This document shows, piece by piece, positions 62,505-64,000 of a stretch of DNA of 64,000 nt (position 1 is the first letter of the stretch; each line of letters opens with the position of its first letter). The DNA is taken from the NCBI GenBank assembly GCA_017513195.1, contig JAFXGM010000012.1, forward strand, positions 40,616 through 104,615. The letters run 5' to 3'. The notes under the pieces were generated by a model. It was given only the letters and a program-made list of their open reading frames with translations, made no database searches and had not been told where the DNA came from. Source of the stretch: Clostridia bacterium (GTDB lineage Bacteria > Bacillota > Clostridia > Oscillospirales > Acutalibacteraceae). A program made the position numbers and the translations under genes.

Positions 62505-62602
62505 TTCTCCTACGGCGGCATTATCCGCATCAGGTTATAGGTCGAGACCATAGCGTTTTCACGCGGGTCCCCTCTCAGCCGAAGTTTCATTCAGCTCCCT
62601 TT
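62505..62602 (-). ncRNA. TPP riboswitch (THI element)
   Basis: The transcript contains GGCTGAGAG, ACCTGATGCGGATAATGCC and GCCGTAGGAG in the order and spacing of the TPP aptamer. The aptamer's 3' part and the terminator stem both contain GCCGC/ATGC-type sequence that could form an alternative antiterminator. High TPP should stop transcription before thiT. Confidence 0.95.
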
Positions 62603-62630
62603 TTTATGTAATTGTAAGCTTACGAGTAAT

Positions 62631-62658
62631 ATTATAGCGTAATTTTTTATAAAGTCAA
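62631..62658 (-). promoter_or_regulatory. thiT riboswitch promoter
   Basis: On the minus strand, TTGACT (62653-62658), 16 bp, TATAAT (62631-62636). Confidence 0.75.
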
Positions 62659-62723
62659 TATTTTTGTTGACTTAAATTGAAATTATGGTACACCGTCAAA
62701 ATCGAAAGGTTGTACGCATAAAA

Positions 62724-63209
62724 TCACTTTGCTTTTAATAATTTTTCTATTCGTCTGACCAAACTACGATTTGCATTACAAATAGTTATATTGAAATCCT
62801 CGCCAGAAATTATTACTTGTGAAGTTTTTGCCATAACACCAGAACTTGACGAAACATATTCAATATTTTTAATCTCGGAATAATTAACATAACCATTTGT
62901 TTTTTCGTTTTTTAATTTAATTCTTGTAAAAGCGTTAAAATAATACAATCTATCCTCTGCTAAAACACAAACAACTTTTCCGATACAAACTCTATTTAAT
63001 ATAGATAATATAATAAAAGGAATACAAGCGGTGAGCAATATAAATATATTGACAATATTTTTAACAAAATTTTCAATATCGAAGAGGTAATAAATTGTAA
63101 AGAAAATAGCGCCTACAAAAATCCCTATAACGATACCATCAAAATATTGTTCTCTTATCTTTTTTCCAACTATATCTTTTGGATTTAATTTTGAATTGTT
63201 TTTTGGCAC
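62724..63209 (-). CDS. Hypothetical two-helix membrane protein with PH-like C-terminal part
   Basis: A 161-residue protein that I do not recognise. Helices lie at about 25-45 and 52-72. The C-terminal 85 residues (VVCVLAEDRLYYFNAF ... NYSEIKNIEYVSS ... VIISGEDFNITICNA) show the strand pattern of a bacterial PH or YdbS-like domain. The start is GTG 63209 behind AAGGATG. A promoter, TTTACA-17-TAAACT (minus, 63231-63259), overlaps the edge of repeat element B. Confidence 0.65.
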   Translation of the reverse strand: MPKNNSKLNPKDIVGKKIREQYFDGIVIGIFVGAIFFTIYYLFDIENFVKNIVNIFILLTACIPFIILSILNRVCIGKVVCVLAEDRLYYFNAFTRIKLKNEKTNGYVNYSEIKNIEYVSSSSGVMAKTSQVIISGEDFNITICNANRSLVRRIEKLLKAK

Positions 63210-63253
63210 AAAATCACATCCTTTGAATTTAGTTTAGCATAAGATTTATAGTT

Positions 63254-63430
63254 TGTAAATGATGTATCTCGCTAACGCTCGAAATGATGTTAGGTCTACG
63301 ACCTAATGATGTATTGTAAACAATATGATGTGATGTTTGCCTTAAATAATTAGCGTAAGCGACATCATTGGGCGAAGCCGTCATCATTAGCAAAGTGACA
63401 TCATTTGCCGCAAGGCAAACATCATTACAA
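63254..63430. repeat. Structured repeat element B: hairpins on ATGATGT/ACATCAT linkers
   Basis: Left linkers ATGATGT occur at 63259-63265, 63284-63290, 63306-63312 and 63325-63331. Right linkers ACATCAT, the exact reverse complement, occur at 63362-63368, 63398-63404 and 63419-63425, with a GTCATCAT variant at 63380-63387. Hairpins between them include TAGGT/ACCTA (63291-63305), ATTG/CAAT (63313-63324), GGC/GCC (63371-63379) and TTTGCC/GGCAAA (63404-63419). A pair TGATGTTTGCCTT (63331) and AAGGCAAACATCA (63412) spans the centre. No gene is present in 63260-63470. Confidence 0.85.
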
Positions 63431-63469
63431 AAAAGAAACCTTGTGTTTTCACACAAGGTTTTCTTTTTT
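63429..63469 (-). terminator. rRNA operon terminator
   Basis: ACCTTGTGT/ACACAAGGT with a 4-nt loop, extended by A/T pairs, directly behind 5S rRNA and followed by U6 on the minus strand. Confidence 0.9.
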
Positions 63470-63472
63470 GTG

Positions 63473-63587
63473 TTGGCATCTACTTATTTTCCCAGGCAGC
63501 TGCCCGCCAAGTATCTTCAGCGCAAGTGAGCTTAACTTCTGTGTTCGGTATGGGAACAGGTGGACCCTCACCGCAATCAACACCAAC
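63473..63587 (-). rRNA. rrf: 5S ribosomal RNA
   Basis: About 115 nt. The conserved loop CCCATACCGAACACAGAAG and the helix GGTCCACCTGTTCCC are present on the minus strand. The ends are placed by pairing of TTGGTGTTG with the AGATGCCAA region and may shift by a few bases. Confidence 0.93.
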
Positions 63588-63703
63588 TTAAATTGTCGTG
63601 CCATAAGGCACTTATATATTAAACAGCAAAAACTGTTTAATGTCAAGTGTTTTTTCTCACACCCTGAAAACTGAACAAATGTAAGGAAAGAGAGGATTGA
63701 AAA
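63588..63703 (-). other. 23S-5S spacer
   Basis: A/T-rich spacer of about 115 bp. It contains GTTCAGTTTTCAGGGTGTG, a processing-stem sequence common in clostridial rRNA operons. No tRNA is present. Confidence 0.7.
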
Positions 63704-64000
63704 ATAGGTCAAGCCCTCGGTCTATTAGTACAGCCTAGCACACGTATCGCTACGCTTACACCTGCTGCCTATCAACCCGGTAGTCTACCGGGGACCTTAC
63801 TAGCTTATGCTATGGGAAATCTAATCTTGAGGTTGGCTTCATGCTTAGATGCTTTCAGCGTTTATCCAATCCGCACTTAGCTGCCCAGCTATGCCCCGTC
63901 GGCCATCAGAATGATCTTGCCGTAGCGCAGCTTCGCGATATCGAATTTATCACCGATGCCACATCCAAGTGCCTGAATGATCGGGATCAGCGATAGATTG
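63704..64000 (-). rRNA. rrl: 23S ribosomal RNA, 3' end (runs off the right edge)
   Basis: The last 297 nt or so of 23S rRNA on the minus strand, with CCGAGGGCTTGACC at the 3' end, CCGGTAGACTACCGGGTTG, and ATCTAGCATGAAGCC-like domain VI sequence in reverse. The 3' end is placed by alignment with the known GGCUUAACCU terminus. Confidence 0.93.

Noticed and set aside
63259-63425. ATGATGT array as a possible CRISPR or simple tandem repeat
   Set aside because: The same hairpin-and-linker plan as above; segments between repeats are short inverted repeats of unequal length.
63588-63703. tRNA gene in the rRNA spacer
   Set aside because: No cloverleaf, T-arm or anticodon arm could be found in the A/T-rich spacer.

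Overview
The window reads as a chromosomal segment of a strictly anaerobic, low-to-medium GC Firmicute of class Clostridia, probably an Oscillospiraceae/Ruminococcaceae relative. The basis is rubrerythrin with PerR and Rex, an oxygen-sensitive class III ribonucleotide reductase, a Na+-pumping biotin decarboxylase, consensus sigma-A promoters, Clostridia-type neighbourhoods (mnmE-mnmG-rsmG-noc, recA-recX-rimO-pgsA, the TIGR03960/TIGR03936 radical-SAM pair) and the 23S-5S rRNA end at the right edge. The genus is inferred, not shown.

Layout. 0-2.4 kb: oxidative-stress and redox genes (ferritin fragment, PepSY lipoprotein, rubrerythrin, PerR under a perfect 25-bp operator, Rex). 2.5-4.85 kb: a compact methylase-nuclease-methylase restriction-modification cassette between rex and trxB. 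5-9 kb: nrdG, nrdD (with a fused redoxin domain) and trxB; the nrdD promoter carries two NrdR-like boxes 42 bp apart. 9-17.9 kb, minus strand: MFS carrier, pgeF, a CpsB/CpsD/CpsC tyrosine-phosphorylation module, a D,D-carboxypeptidase, a TPM/LemA pair, an aminotransferase and an Lrp regulator. 18-22.9 kb, plus strand: mnmE-mnmG-rsmG-noc. 23-32.3 kb: surface-glycan genes as two divergent units, one with flippase, DUF2142 protein, GT4, GT2 and DUF2304, the other with LicD, a nucleotidyltransferase-aminotransferase fusion and an opine-dehydrogenase-like protein. 32.4-47.7 kb: a long minus-strand run of housekeeping genes headed by a lipoprotein-regulator-kinase trio. 47.9-50.4 kb: the radical-SAM pair. 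50.4-50.9 kb: a gene-free, highly structured stretch. 50.9-56.5 kb: proS, a large amidase and an ABC-F ATPase. 56.5-60.1 kb: the four-gene Na+ decarboxylase operon. 60.3-63.2 kb: a cytoplasmic GH20 hexosaminidase, thiT under a TPP riboswitch, and a small membrane protein. 63.25-64 kb: a second structured repeat element, then 5S and 23S rRNA genes on the minus strand.

The most unusual signal is a pair of intergenic elements (50561-50920 and about 63254-63430) built on one plan from different sequences. Short perfect hairpins with 3-5 nt loops are strung on 7-9 nt linkers that change orientation at the centre. The two elements use different linkers, yet share one 16-nt hairpin module as exact reverse complements. 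I know of no named family that fits. The second candidate is the LicD / nucleotidyltransferase-aminotransferase / opine-dehydrogenase cassette, which looks like a pathway for activating and attaching an unusual amino-alcohol phosphate to a surface glycan.
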